Part shown: positions 1-9,040 of the stretch, piece by piece
Position numbering within the stretch: the first letter of the stretch is position 1
How the letters are laid out: the number at the start of each line of letters is the position of its first letter
DNA from: a virus
IMG/VR virus record: IMGVR_UViG_3300031951_021456
Location: 62,001 to 126,000 of that record
Direction: 5' to 3' (one strand)
Length of the DNA stretch: 64,000 nt
Made by a program: the position numbers and the translations under genes
The notes under the pieces: model-generated
Seen by the model: only the letters and a program-made list of their open reading frames with translations
Databases searched by the model: none
Told to the model about the DNA's origin: nothing

Positions 1-3000
1 AAACGGCTTGTTATACTCTTCCTGATCCTCTTGGGCAGGTTGTTGTAAATAATCCACAATACTCACTCACAAAAGAAACTTTACAAAGAGTTTTTCTTGA
101 GAATGCTATTGGTATTGGTGTCACAAATATCATTTCAAATAGTGCTGGAACCGCTCACACAATTTATACCACATTAGATCATGGACTTGATCCAATTACT
201 TCAGTTTCAATTACGTCTCCTGGAAATGGTTATGGAATTGGATCTGGGAGTAATGAAACTTACTATAATGCTAAATTAGTTAATATTTCTTCATCCGGTG
301 AAAATGCAACAGCGAGTATTATTGTAAATTCAAGTGGATCTATCTCTAGTATTCGTATTATGGATGGTGGCAGCAATTATAATGTTGGAGATAGATTAAG
401 TGTGGTTGGAATTGCAACGACAACTGGATATACAGTTGGAATTGTAAGTGTTGCATCAATTTATAGTCATGTTGGAGAAACAATAAAGGTCAATAAAACT
501 TTAGACCGATACAATACCAGTTATAGAATTACTGGAATTACAAGTAGTAGAGCGATTCAAGTAAGTTCTGCCTCTTCAATAATCTCTCCATCTATATCTG
601 GAATTGGAAGTGTTTCAATTGGACAATGTTATGCTGAATTGACCGGAAAAGCCATTGCAATCTCATCAGTCGTCCATTCATCTGGAATTGCAACTATAAC
701 AACAATTGATTCACATGATTTATACGTTGACAATAAAATTCTTTTTGGTGGATTTACTGAAAGTCCATTTAATAGAGAGTTTTTAGTGAATGGTGTTGTT
801 GGTCTCAATACATTTACAGTAGCTACAGGTAGTACAAATATTTCTGTATCTTTCACTCAAACTCCATATGCCTATAGACAAGGTGCAGCTTCTAATGGTG
901 GCTCTTATACTAATGACAATGAAGGTTTAAGAACTAGAATGATTCCTTTATATTCTGGAATCACTACAACTTTATCTGGAAACATTAATTCCACTATAAC
1001 TACAATTAATGTTTCAAATGCAGTTAATTGTGGTCTAAAAATTGGAGACTATTTACAAATTGATGAAGAATTTGTAAGAATTTCAACAACAGTTGTTTCC
1101 AATACCCTTACTGTTTTTCGTGGGGTTTTGGGTTCAAGAAGTTCTTCACATTCTTCTGGAGCTATTGTTTATAAGATTGGCATTGTTCCCATTGAACTTA
1201 GACGCAACTCTTTACTTCGGGCAAGTGCACATACATTTGAATATAATGGCTTTGGATCTGGAAATTATTCATCAGCTCTACCAGATAGACAAGATAGAAC
1301 CTTATCCCAACAGGAAGAATTATTAGCACAATCAACCAAAGAAAATGGCGGCATCGTTGTTTTTTCTGGGATGAATGCAAATGGTAGTTTTTATGTTGGA
1401 AATAAAAAAGTTAATTCTGCAACTGGAACCGAAGAAATTTTTGAGACTCCAATACCTACTATTACTGGCGAAGATGTCAGTACATTAAGTGGTTACAATA
1501 ATGTAAATACATTTGAAGCGACTATTAATCGCTCTCTGTTTGTTGAAGGTGGGGCTAACAAAAATCTTATTTCACAATTTGATGGACCCGTTGTTTTTAA
1601 TAATAAAATAGTTTCAAATTCTGAAAGAGGATTTGAAGCATCTTCAATGCTATTATATGGTCAAGGATTAACACCAAGAAATTATACAATTGGTTCATCT
1701 GAACCGAAATTATCTGGAAATCCTGGTGATGTTCAATATAATTCAGAGCCAATAAGTGGTGGATTTTTAGGTTGGGTCTATACCACAAATAATCGTTGGG
1801 AAAAATTTGGAAAAATCGGAAGCAGTGGATTATCTGTTGATAATAGTGTCGGAGTTTCTAGTAATGGCTCTTTTGTTGGACTTTCAACTCTTATTGACTT
1901 TAAGACAAGTGGAATTGTTCTGACTTCTTCATATGATTCAGTAAGCGGGATTACAACATTAAATTTTTCTGGTGCTTCACCTTTAGGTAATAGTATTGGT
2001 ATTTCAACTGGTTCTAATAATTTTGTTGGAATGGCAACTCAAATTAATTTTGTCGGTAGTCCAAATATTGATATAATTGGAACTGGTGGAACGGGAATTA
2101 ATACAATAAGAGTCGGAATTTCATCTACTTCTTCAATATTAGCTTCAGGTTTCATTAAAAGAGGTGCAACCGGAACCAATTTCTTAAAAGCTGATGGGTC
2201 AGATGCAACCATTACTTACAATGAGGTTACCAATGCCTTAGGTTATGTTCCTGCAAATTCAGGTTCAGTCTCTGGTGGTTCTGAAACTGGTAATTCAATT
2301 ATTTTAGATCAATTATCATCTTTTAATGGAATTACTTCTACATTTGATTTAAAACTTAATGGGAATCTTTTTGTTCCCCCTGGTGGACCTGCTAATTTAA
2401 TTGTATCTCTTGGCGGAATTATTCAAAGGCCAGGAACTGATTATTTTATTCCTCAAAATGCTGGAATTAATACAAGCAAGATACAATTTACTGATGTACC
2501 TTTATCTGGTCTTTCACACTTTATTGTTAGTCTTGGTGGTCAAGGATCCCTATTAAGTAATGGATCTTGGAACTCTAAAGGAGATTTAGTTGTTGGTCTT
2601 ACTGATAATAATGCAGGTATTTTAAGTGTTGGTGCTAATGGTCAGGTTCTTACCGTTGATAGTAATTCTCCAGTTGGAGTAGCTTGGACTGATGGCCCAA
2701 AAATAATTTTAGCTGGATCTCAAAATACAAGCAGTGGAAATTCAATTAGTTATACAGACATTCCAAGCTGGGCTAAAAAAATTACAATATCATTTGAAGG
2801 GGTTGGTATTAATGGTTCTGGAGATATTCTAATTCAATTAGGAACTAATAGTATAATAACTTCTGGATATGAATCAACAAGTTCAAAAGTTAGTACGGCT
2901 GTTGCAACAATAAATTCAACCAATGGATTCATTGTTGAGAGTGATGGTTTCACTGCCCTAATAGGTGGCCATTTTACTTTAACTACAAATGGAGGAAATA

Positions 3001-3158
3001 AGTGGATTAGTAGTCATACTATGAGAGGTGGCCTTTCTGCTTCTTATTTCGGAGCTGGAAATGTTACATTATCTTCATTATTACAACAAATTCATATTAG
3101 TATTACAAACTCAAATAGTTTTACTTCTGGTTCTATTAATGTCATTTACGAGGGCTAA
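1..3158 (+). CDS. Large virion / fibre-like structural protein, 5' end outside window
   Basis: The frame is open from base 3, so this is the C-terminal ~1,050 residues of a longer protein; the first in-window ATG at 360 is internal. The sequence is Gly/Ser/Thr/Ile-rich and repetitive, with units such as GDRLSVVGIATTTGYTVG and a segment GDVQYNSEPISGGFLGWVYT, the style of large tail-associated virion proteins of T4-like cyanophages. There are no long hydrophobic segments. It probably forms a beta-rich fibre or baseplate-associated spike. A small fibre-like gene follows after 3 bases. The exact structural role is not determinable here. Confidence 0.8.
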   Translation, partial: TACYTLPDPLGQVVVNNPQYSLTKETLQRVFLENAIGIGVTNIISNSAGTAHTIYTTLDHGLDPITSVSITSPGNGYGIGSGSNETYYNAKLVNISSSGENATASIIVNSSGSISSIRIMDGGSNYNVGDRLSVVGIATTTGYTVGIVSVASIYSHVGETIKVNKTLDRYNTSYRITGITSSRAIQVSSASSIISPSISGIGSVSIGQCYAELTGKAIAISSVVHSSGIATITTIDSHDLYVDNKILFGGFTESPFNREFLVNGVVGLNTFTVATGSTNISVSFTQTPYAYRQGAASNGGSYTNDNEGLRTRMIPLYSGITTTLSGNINSTITTINVSNAVNCGLKIGDYLQIDEEFVRISTTVVSNTLTVFRGVLGSRSSSHSSGAIVYKIGIVPIELRRNSLLRASAHTFEYNGFGSGNYSSALPDRQDRTLSQQEELLAQSTKENGGIVVFSGMNANGSFYVGNKKVNSATGTEEIFETPIPTITGEDVSTLSGYNNVNTFEATINRSLFVEGGANKNLISQFDGPVVFNNKIVSNSERGFEASSMLLYGQGLTPRNYTIGSSEPKLSGNPGDVQYNSEPISGGFLGWVYTTNNRWEKFGKIGSSGLSVDNSVGVSSNGSFVGLSTLIDFKTSGIVLTSSYDSVSGITTLNFSGASPLGNSIGISTGSNNFVGMATQINFVGSPNIDIIGTGGTGINTIRVGISSTSSILASGFIKRGATGTNFLKADGSDATITYNEVTNALGYVPANSGSVSGGSETGNSIILDQLSSFNGITSTFDLKLNGNLFVPPGGPANLIVSLGGIIQRPGTDYFIPQNAGINTSKIQFTDVPLSGLSHFIVSLGGQGSLLSNGSWNSKGDLVVGLTDNNAGILSVGANGQVLTVDSNSPVGVAWTDGPKIILAGSQNTSSGNSISYTDIPSWAKKITISFEGVGINGSGDILIQLGTNSIITSGYESTSSKVSTAVATINSTNGFIVESDGFTALIGGHFTLTTNGGNKWISSHTMRGGLSASYFGAGNVTLSSLLQQIHISITNSNSFTSGSINVIYEG

Positions 3159-3161
3159 TTA

Positions 3162-3335
3162 ATGTCAAAAACTCAAGCAGAGATTTACAAAGATTCAACA
3201 ATTAATGAAAATGATTTAGCAACAGATTCAGTAACAACTCCAAAAATTAAAGATGAGAATGTTACTAGAAGTAAGCTGAGTAATGATGTAAAACCTTCAC
3301 CATTTACAACTAGAGGATTTAATTTACCAATTTAA
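3162..3335 (+). CDS. Small fibre-associated protein (57 aa)
   Basis: The ATG lies 3 bases after the virion gene stop, so the two are probably co-translated. The protein carries DLATDSVTTPKIKDENVT, which resembles the repeated 'VTTAKIADGAVT' units found in phage fibres. It ends GFNLPI and its stop overlaps the convergent gene's stop by 4 bases (TTAA). It may be a fibre tip or chaperone-like piece, or a fibre domain split off by a stop codon. Confidence 0.6.
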   Translation: MSKTQAEIYKDSTINENDLATDSVTTPKIKDENVTRSKLSNDVKPSPFTTRGFNLPI

Positions 3336-3673
3336 CCATCTTCAGGAATAATTAAAATGTTGTAGGAAGCAGTTCCTCCAGATAAAGCTAAAGTAATTGA
3401 TCTAGTGTGTGGAATATAAACCTCTGTTGGAATTGCAGTAGAAATTCTATCTAGCCCAACTGTCATAAATTCCTCCCTTCTAATGGACTTGCCAAAGGCT
3501 CTAGCTGCTGGAGAATTAATAATTGCATTAGCAGCATTCATTGAAATTCCTAATCCTTGAGCTGGAGTATAGACATCACTTGCCCCAAAGTAATTAATTA
3601 CAACTCTTACATTACCCCCAGTATTATTAGTCCAAGAGACATTGCCAGTACCAGAAAGAATTGTTGCTGCCAT
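3332..3673 (-). CDS. Putative small virion protein (113 aa), late
   Basis: The protein is rich in beta-prone and small residues (N-terminus MAATILSGTGNVSWTNNTGG) with no enzyme motif. It lies convergent to the fibre genes and has an AATAAATA late-promoter-like octamer about 22 bp upstream of its ATG on the minus strand. Position and promoter argue for a late structural or virion-decorating protein. I do not recognise a named family. Confidence 0.65.
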   Translation of the reverse strand: MAATILSGTGNVSWTNNTGGNVRVVINYFGASDVYTPAQGLGISMNAANAIINSPAARAFGKSIRREEFMTVGLDRISTAIPTEVYIPHTRSITLALSGGTASYNILIIPEDG

Positions 3674-3694
3674 GAGAATACAAAATTATTGAAC

Positions 3695-3702
3695 TATTTA
3701 TT
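3695..3702 (-). promoter_or_regulatory. Late-type promoter octamer AATAAATA
   Basis: Read on the minus strand the octamer is AATAAATA, matching the NATAAATA late promoter of T4-like cyanophages, 21 bp before the ATG of the 3673-3332 gene. Confidence 0.5.
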
Positions 3703-4189
3703 AGAATGGTGGTGATCTTGAATTATTATCCAAATTTACTAAATGGTCTTGATTGGACAGTTTTACTATTGGACTGAACTGCACCACAAGGCCTCTGAAT
3801 GGTTCTATAATGTCCTTGATAAATGAAAACAAAATGTCAATTAGTGAAAGAATAATTTTCATCATGTGTTTTATGTGGTTCATGAATTGGGCTACAAGAG
3901 TAATGGAATTATTGATTCGTTACGTTTTTTATTAACTTAACTTTGTTATCTACACTAGCACCTCTTTCAAAATTTGTCAAGTCCCTTCAGTAATGTCAAG
4001 AAACCCTGACGTAGTATAAGTACTTATTGACAGACCTTCAATAATCATGTACGCTCAGCTTTGTCAAAGATGATGCACGATAACTTAAGTGACTTAAAGA
4101 ACTTAAATACTCTTAAAGATTCTTAAGTTACTTAAATACTCTTAAGTTATTTAAAGATTCTTAAAGATACTTAAGTAACAATTAATAAA
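3703..4189. other. Gene-poor segment with phased CTTAA boxes
   Basis: No convincing gene was found in about 490 bases. The right part (4084-4174) carries ten CTTAA-type boxes every 9-10 bp. A TAGTAT hexamer occurs near 4012 without a good -35. Overlapping ORFs of 60 codons on both strands at 3701-3935 lack starts with ribosome-binding signals and were not accepted. Confidence 0.5.
4084..4174. repeat. Helically phased CTTAA repeat array
   Basis: CTTAA begins at 4084, 4093, 4102, 4112, 4122, 4131, 4141, (degenerate, ~4150), 4160 and 4170, an average step near 9.6 bp. It sits immediately before the first gene of the accessory block. It may bind a protein on one DNA face, or be curved or easily melted DNA. 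Confidence 0.75.
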
Positions 4190-4930
4190 ATGATTCATTA
4201 TCTCTTACAATCAGGAAACATTCTATCCACTGAAAAATCTGCATGTCTTAGAACAGAACATAAAATTACATGGACTGCTCATTCAAATCTTTTTAATACT
4301 ATCAATCATCTTCTATTAACAGATAAACTTTCAGATATTATTCCTGTAGGATCTGTAGAATTTTGTAGAACTTATACTGAAATTGTAGGACTTGAGTTAC
4401 CTGATGATTTTTCATATGGTTCAGTAGATATTTCTTTAATAGAACCATATTTAAAAAGAAAAATCAATAAAACAACTTTTGCGTTAGCAAAAGAATGTAG
4501 TTTCATTAAGCCGGTCTACACTAAACTTTTTACTGGAGACATTAAGAATCGCATTAATGATTCATCGCTTTCAGAATTTGAAGTATGGGAATCTGAACCT
4601 GTAGAATTTACAGCAGAATTTAGATTCTATATCTATAGGGATAAAGTTATTGGTTATTCTCGTTATGATGATTTAGACTGTGATTGTAAAGAACTAGACC
4701 ACCATTTAATTGAAAAAATTATTAAAGTGCAAAACTCTTTCCCAATTGCTTATTCAATTGATATTGGTTGGCGAAATGATATTAATGAGTGGAGTCTTAT
4801 TGAATTAAATGATGCATGGGCCTTGGGTTTTTATAATAATAGTGATACCTCTTCAAAACCCCCAAAAAGCAGTGATTATGCTCTAATGATTGCAGAAAGG
4901 TGGAGAGAAATTGTAAATGGACAGATTTGA
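4190..4930 (+). CDS. ATP-grasp domain protein (R2K-like)
   Basis: A 246-aa protein whose C-terminal half has the ATP-grasp layout: a core strand block EFTAEFRFYIYRDKVIGYSR, then AYSIDIGWRND, and a metal-binding strand WSLIELNDAWALGFY where acidic and Asn residues would hold Mg-ATP. This matches the R2K group of ATP-grasp proteins known from phages and biological-conflict islands, which are predicted to ligate amino acids or peptides. It is the first gene after the phased CTTAA array. The substrate is unknown and there is no partner gene nearby to suggest one. Confidence 0.75.
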   Translation: MIHYLLQSGNILSTEKSACLRTEHKITWTAHSNLFNTINHLLLTDKLSDIIPVGSVEFCRTYTEIVGLELPDDFSYGSVDISLIEPYLKRKINKTTFALAKECSFIKPVYTKLFTGDIKNRINDSSLSEFEVWESEPVEFTAEFRFYIYRDKVIGYSRYDDLDCDCKELDHHLIEKIIKVQNSFPIAYSIDIGWRNDINEWSLIELNDAWALGFYNNSDTSSKPPKSSDYALMIAERWREIVNGQI

Positions 4931-5017
4931 AAGTGTCTATAAAATTTTCAACAGCTTGAAAAGTGATGTATGATTTTGTTGTCAGATACTAGACTTAATA
5001 AAAAGATTAAAATCAAA

Positions 5018-5374
5018 ATGAAAGCCTATAAAATTGAAATTCTCGTCATTGATAATGAGAATATTGGAGAAGAATCTATTAAAGAATACATTAAAAATGC
5101 CAAGTACATTTATCCATCAATTTTATCAATAAAATCTAAAGAAATTGGTGATTGGTCAGATGATCATCCACTTAATAAGAAAGAAACATTTTCCAAAACT
5201 GCTAAAGACTTATTTAACCATATAAGTCATGAAAAATTAAAAGAATGGATTGAAGATCAAGAATACTATTTGGGTTCTCCAGAAGACATTGGAGATGGTC
5301 AACATTTTGAATATTATATTCAACCACATACTTTAGAGCAATTAATTGAGTTAGCACTTGAGGAGTTATCATGA
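5018..5374 (+). CDS. Unknown protein (118 aa)
   Basis: I chose the ATG at 5018 (MKAYKIEILVID) over the upstream ATG at 4970, because the same gatcaaaATG/atcaaaATG context precedes the next-but-one gene. The protein is mixed alpha/beta and acidic near the end. Its stop overlaps the next start (ATGA). No family recognised. Confidence 0.75.
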   Translation: MKAYKIEILVIDNENIGEESIKEYIKNAKYIYPSILSIKSKEIGDWSDDHPLNKKETFSKTAKDLFNHISHEKLKEWIEDQEYYLGSPEDIGDGQHFEYYIQPHTLEQLIELALEELS

Positions 5375-5763
5375 CAGATCAAAATGTTATAGATTTAGTT
5401 AAATTACTTCAAAAAGCTTATTCTTCAGTTCCATGGGTGCGAGAAGAAGAACTCAATAAAATTCTTGAAGAAGCAGTTAGTTTAGCTAATAAAATTGAAG
5501 ATGATGAAAATAATTCTAGACATTTTTTATTAAACGATCTTAAAGAAGATCTAATGCGTCTTGAAAAAGGTATATTAGCTAAAAAGAACCAAATTAGAGA
5601 AAAAAGACTAGAATGTAAAAACTCTAAACAAGAATGGTTAAAACCATTGATAAGAGGAACAATAGAAACAATGGAAAAAACCTTGAAAAGTATGGAAGAA
5701 AGAAGAGAAATTATTAAAGAGCAATTGGACACTTTAAAATCTGACCTTGACCATACAGATTGA
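5371..5763 (+). CDS. Coiled-coil protein (130 aa)
   Basis: Highly charged and Lys/Glu-rich throughout, with heptad-like helices from about residue 50 to the end. It overlaps the previous gene by 4 bases, so the two are probably translationally coupled. No catalytic motif is visible; a structural or partner-binding role is likely. Confidence 0.75.
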   Translation: MTDQNVIDLVKLLQKAYSSVPWVREEELNKILEEAVSLANKIEDDENNSRHFLLNDLKEDLMRLEKGILAKKNQIREKRLECKNSKQEWLKPLIRGTIETMEKTLKSMEERREIIKEQLDTLKSDLDHTD

Positions 5764-5810
5764 GGTAATTTGAGTTTATGATATTCTTAGATCAAACACC
5801 ACCGATCAAA

Positions 5811-6026
5811 ATGAAAATCAAACAGATCACGGGCCGGCATCGTCGGGACTTCACTGCAATTTATGAGTGTGAACATTGTGGTGTAACCTACAAAGGAAGC
5901 GGATATGACGACGCCAATTTCCACGATAACGTGATACCTGCGATGAAGTGTTCATCTTGTGGCAAGACTGCAAGTGATGATTATCAACCACTTCAGCCAC
6001 GGTATCCTGAATCTTTTGTCATTTGA
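5811..6026 (+). CDS. Zinc-ribbon protein (71 aa)
   Basis: Two CxxC knuckles, CEHC and CSSC, about 30 residues apart form a typical zinc ribbon, which may bind nucleic acid or protein. I prefer the start at 5811 (MKIKQITGRHRRDF) to the ATG at 5778, by analogy with the identical leader at 5018. Base composition is clearly more GC-rich than its neighbours. Confidence 0.7.
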   Translation: MKIKQITGRHRRDFTAIYECEHCGVTYKGSGYDDANFHDNVIPAMKCSSCGKTASDDYQPLQPRYPESFVI

Positions 6027-6031
6027 TTCTG

Positions 6032-6460
6032 ATGGACGCCTTTATCCCTAGCCCGCACAATCTATCGGCCACATTTAAATCATCATTTACAGTCCACCAG
6101 AGAAGTAATAATATCGGCGGCTTACCATACTATCCACCAAATGAAACAATGCAGGAACGACTGGCGCGATGCATTGAGCATGAGTTGTATTATGGTGGCA
6201 ATCATGTGGCTGCAGCCGCTGCAATCGTTAGGGACATTAGTGAAGGTTACATCCAATTCTCCGATGTTCTAGAAGGTGTAAAGGTTGAGCGCGACCTAGC
6301 CATTCGTATGTTGGCTAAATGGTGCACATCCGTTGAATTAAAAGGCTCTGACTGGGATGCCTGGGACGAGCACTATAAAAATGCTGCTCACCGGCCGGGT
6401 CCTTTGCGTGAACTTCTAGACGCAGCCATTATGGAGATCAAGGTGGAGAAAGAGGCATGA
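6032..6460 (+). CDS. Unknown GC-rich protein (142 aa)
   Basis: Begins at ATG 6032; an upstream TTG is less likely. Helical segments around residues 35-95 are rich in Ala and Arg (RLARCIEHELYYGGNHVAAA). Composition matches the preceding zinc-ribbon gene rather than the AT-rich background. The stop overlaps the next start (ATGA). No family recognised. Confidence 0.7.
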   Translation: MDAFIPSPHNLSATFKSSFTVHQRSNNIGGLPYYPPNETMQERLARCIEHELYYGGNHVAAAAAIVRDISEGYIQFSDVLEGVKVERDLAIRMLAKWCTSVELKGSDWDAWDEHYKNAAHRPGPLRELLDAAIMEIKVEKEA

Positions 6461-6723
6461 ACCACTATAACGAGTCTAACAATACTTCTTATCCTTCTGA
6501 TACTTTGGATGACACTAAAGAAGAGCATATGGAATTCCGTGCAACTGGTAGAATTCTTAATATCCTTAATGAACTTCGCGACAACTACAATCTGAGCAGG
6601 TCTGAAATTATTCGCAGGGCCATTGCTCTTTTCTTCATTGCGAAGAGAGAACAAAAAAGGGGTAACAGATTGGTAGTCTTGAATAGTGATGATGAACTTA
6701 TCTCTGAGATCACCTCTATTTAA
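6457..6723 (+). CDS. Ribbon-helix-helix DNA-binding protein
   Basis: An 88-aa protein with a short acidic tail followed by a classic RHH unit: strand MEFRATGR (residues 25-32), helix 1 ILNILNELRDNYN, turn LSRSE, helix 2 IIRRAIALFF. Such proteins bind operators as dimers. It starts inside the stop of the preceding GC-rich gene. It could regulate the palindromic promoters elsewhere in the window, but nothing ties it to a particular site. Confidence 0.8.
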   Translation: MNHYNESNNTSYPSDTLDDTKEEHMEFRATGRILNILNELRDNYNLSRSEIIRRAIALFFIAKREQKRGNRLVVLNSDDELISEITSI

Positions 6724-6766
6724 ATCTCACAATTATGAAACCTGTCAATCGCTTTCAAACTAAACA

Positions 6767-7042
6767 ATGACAATAAGAAACTTAAGTAATTATTATCTAT
6801 CAAAAGATTATGAAGCCTTATATGAATTGGCGCAGAAACAATCTGTGGTCTGTATAGTAGATTATTTTAGCTGTAGGGATGTTTGTCAAACTTTATATAA
6901 TTCTTATTCAAATGTTATTGAAGTATGCTCCAGAGGTCATGGTTACATTTTTGCTGAAAATATGGAAGACTTTATAGCTATCTGTGAACCTTTGAATCTT
7001 GAATGGATTGTCCCGACGCTTTGTGAGCTGTCACATTCTTGA
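6767..7042 (+). CDS. Unknown protein (91 aa)
   Basis: Contains five Cys (VVCIVDYFSCRDVC and later EVC, AIC), but no spacing typical of a known zinc site. Compact alpha/beta pattern. No family recognised. Confidence 0.65.
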   Translation: MTIRNLSNYYLSKDYEALYELAQKQSVVCIVDYFSCRDVCQTLYNSYSNVIEVCSRGHGYIFAENMEDFIAICEPLNLEWIVPTLCELSHS

Positions 7043-7092
7043 TTACAAATGCTCAAAGTTATTGATAACATTACATCAGCTAACTACACCCT

Positions 7093-7302
7093 ATGAATCA
7101 TCCCACTTCTAAATGGGTAACATTTACCCGAACAATTTGTCCTAAAACTGGAATTCATTATCTTGATGCTCTTGATGAACATGGTCGTCATTGGGCGGCT
7201 CAAATGCACTATGGGCCAGAAAGGTGGCTAACTTTTATTCCAAATGAAAACTGGGCGCCCAGAACCATGTCACAGCCCCTTGAAACATTCACTCAACCAT
7301 GA
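7093..7302 (+). CDS. Unknown protein (69 aa)
   Basis: Trp-rich small protein (WVTF, HWAAQ, RWLTF, NWAPR). It overlaps the next gene by an ATGA junction, which supports both starts. No family recognised. Confidence 0.65.
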   Translation: MNHPTSKWVTFTRTICPKTGIHYLDALDEHGRHWAAQMHYGPERWLTFIPNENWAPRTMSQPLETFTQP

Positions 7303-7778
7303 AACTCTCAGACATTAAAAATGGTGACTTTCTTTATTATACAGAAAGACCTTTTAGTAATTATGCAGATTCTTTAGTTGAAATTTTGGAAATTAATGGT
7401 GAATTGGTCGGACATACTGTATGCACTAATTGGGAAGGTCAATATATTAATGTTCCCTATGAAGAGTCGGAAGATCTTCCACTAGCTCCATATTATGATG
7501 AGAACTGTTGGTATCCAACAACTTATTCTTTAAAAGATGGAGATGCCTCAATATGGATGAATAAAACTTATCCACCAGATAAGCCATCTATTATACCAGT
7601 GAAAGAAATATATGCTCTTTATAAATCCTCTATGTTTTATCCTTATGCTAGTAAAATTGTTGGATTATTTACTGATAAAAATTTACTTGAATTAGCAATG
7701 AATTCCATAAATGTTTCTAATAGTAGTGTTTTCAAATTTTATTACGAAACATATGAACCCAACAAAATTGGAGACTGA
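7299..7778 (+). CDS. Unknown protein with shared C-terminal module (159 aa)
   Basis: The N-terminus (KLSDIKNGDFLYYTE) looks like a small beta domain. The C-terminal ~50 residues (KIVGLFTDKNLLELA, then a Tyr-rich end FKFYYETY) resemble segments of the next two genes, suggesting a repeated module spread over three consecutive genes. Function unknown. Confidence 0.7.
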   Translation: MKLSDIKNGDFLYYTERPFSNYADSLVEILEINGELVGHTVCTNWEGQYINVPYEESEDLPLAPYYDENCWYPTTYSLKDGDASIWMNKTYPPDKPSIIPVKEIYALYKSSMFYPYASKIVGLFTDKNLLELAMNSINVSNSSVFKFYYETYEPNKIGD

Positions 7779-7780
7779 TC

Positions 7781-8164
7781 ATGAAAGTTTTTGTTCTTTA
7801 TGTAGGTGAAAGGCTTGGACCAATTGATAAAATTATAGGAATCTATACGAATGAAGAACTTGCAAAGAATGCCCTTTCACTATGTCCAAAGTCTACATAT
7901 GAATATTATTATTCATATTTTGAACAAGACCTAAATGTAATCCCAAATCATCCTGAAGGTACTAAAGCCTTTATTTGCTCTATTAGAAATAATGAAGTAC
8001 AATATCTAAGACAATTTTCAATCCTTGAAGATACTAGAAGTATTCATCTTTTTCCTAGTGTTCATAAAAATGGGAATGAATGTACTGTATATTGTTGGGC
8101 AACTGATGAAAAACATGCTGGGCAAATAGCCCTAGACCACTTTAAAAACTGTCATGAGTCCTAA
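7781..8164 (+). CDS. Unknown protein, module paralogue (127 aa)
   Basis: Carries VFVLYVGE followed by KIIGIYTNEELAKNAL and a Tyr-rich strand YEYYYSYFE, the same unit as in the genes on either side. A second half (TVYCWATDEKHAGQIALDHF) resembles the 'KAETKEEAAKIAQEKF' end of the next gene. Starts 2 bases after the previous stop. Confidence 0.7.
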   Translation: MKVFVLYVGERLGPIDKIIGIYTNEELAKNALSLCPKSTYEYYYSYFEQDLNVIPNHPEGTKAFICSIRNNEVQYLRQFSILEDTRSIHLFPSVHKNGNECTVYCWATDEKHAGQIALDHFKNCHES

Positions 8165-8221
8165 CCACTGGGCCATATTTTGAGCCATAATAACAAGGTC
8201 AACCAAACACCGACACCTCAA

Positions 8222-9040
8222 ATGGCCAAAGTGATTGAAAATGCTAAAGATGCAATTGAATTTTTTGGTGAACCAGTGGTAGCTAGGAGAAAAACTAAAG
8301 TTAGGATCCGAGAAACAAATGGCGTTGAAACATTTGTGAGCAAATATGGACAAGGCACTCTTACGGCCAAACAGGGAATTGATTATGTAGTCATTCCTGT
8401 TGACGGCTCTGATCCATATCCATGCAAGATTGACATCTTTCATAATACTTGGGAAGAGATTGATGGAACAGGAACTTATCGTAAGACTGGATTGTGTAGG
8501 TTCATTCCAATTCCTGAAGGTACTACAGTGGAGCTTAAAACACTGGAGGGGCCAGTAGAAGTTTCGCATCCAAATTACATTGCTCTCGGTGCTGAAGGGG
8601 AAGTTTATTCATATAGTAAAGAATTCATTGAGAAAAATCTTGATTTAATTTATGTTGTCTTTGGTGAAGATTATCTTATATTCGGTGTGTACTCAACTCT
8701 TGAACTTGCTGAAAAATGTAAAGGGGTAAAACCTGGCAGTTTTATTGGTTATTATTCAATAGATGTAGTTACTCCTCCAGATTTTCTTTTATGGCAAGTC
8801 TGCATCTTTACGAAAACTGGCAAGATCGACTCAATTGAACAAATTGATTCATTTAGCTTTGAATATGTAATGCGGTGTGCTGAACAAAATCCTTTCAGTT
8901 TATTTTATGCTAGTTACTGTTTCAGGGTCAAAGCTGAAACCAAAGAAGAAGCTGCAAAAATAGCACAGGAAAAATTCAAAGAAGCATTTAAAAATGATGC
9001 GGAACTAGCACTCGAAAAATTTGAAAATGAAACCAATTAA
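8222..9040 (+). CDS. PGDYG-like two-unit protein with module paralogue (272 aa)
   Basis: Start taken at ATG 8222; a TTG at 8180 is possible. The segment DYVVIPVDGSDPYPCKIDIF followed by a repeat-like VSHPNYIALGAEGEVYSYSK resembles PGDYG-type domains (a strand pair ending in 'PV or CK...F'). The C-terminal ~110 residues carry YVVFGEDYLIFGVYSTLELA and a helical Lys/Glu-rich end, matching the two upstream genes. Role unknown. Confidence 0.65.
   Translation: MAKVIENAKDAIEFFGEPVVARRKTKVRIRETNGVETFVSKYGQGTLTAKQGIDYVVIPVDGSDPYPCKIDIFHNTWEEIDGTGTYRKTGLCRFIPIPEGTTVELKTLEGPVEVSHPNYIALGAEGEVYSYSKEFIEKNLDLIYVVFGEDYLIFGVYSTLELAEKCKGVKPGSFIGYYSIDVVTPPDFLLWQVCIFTKTGKIDSIEQIDSFSFEYVMRCAEQNPFSLFYASYCFRVKAETKEEAAKIAQEKFKEAFKNDAELALEKFENETN

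Noticed and set aside
3701-3883. 60-aa ORF on the minus strand upstream of the late gene
   Set aside because: No ribosome site, and its 3' end overlaps the AATAAATA promoter of the 3673 gene. It remains possible but unsupported.
3753-3935. 60-aa hydrophobic ORF on + strand
   Set aside because: Needs a TTG start, lacks a ribosome site, and lies in a segment with an equally open opposite frame.
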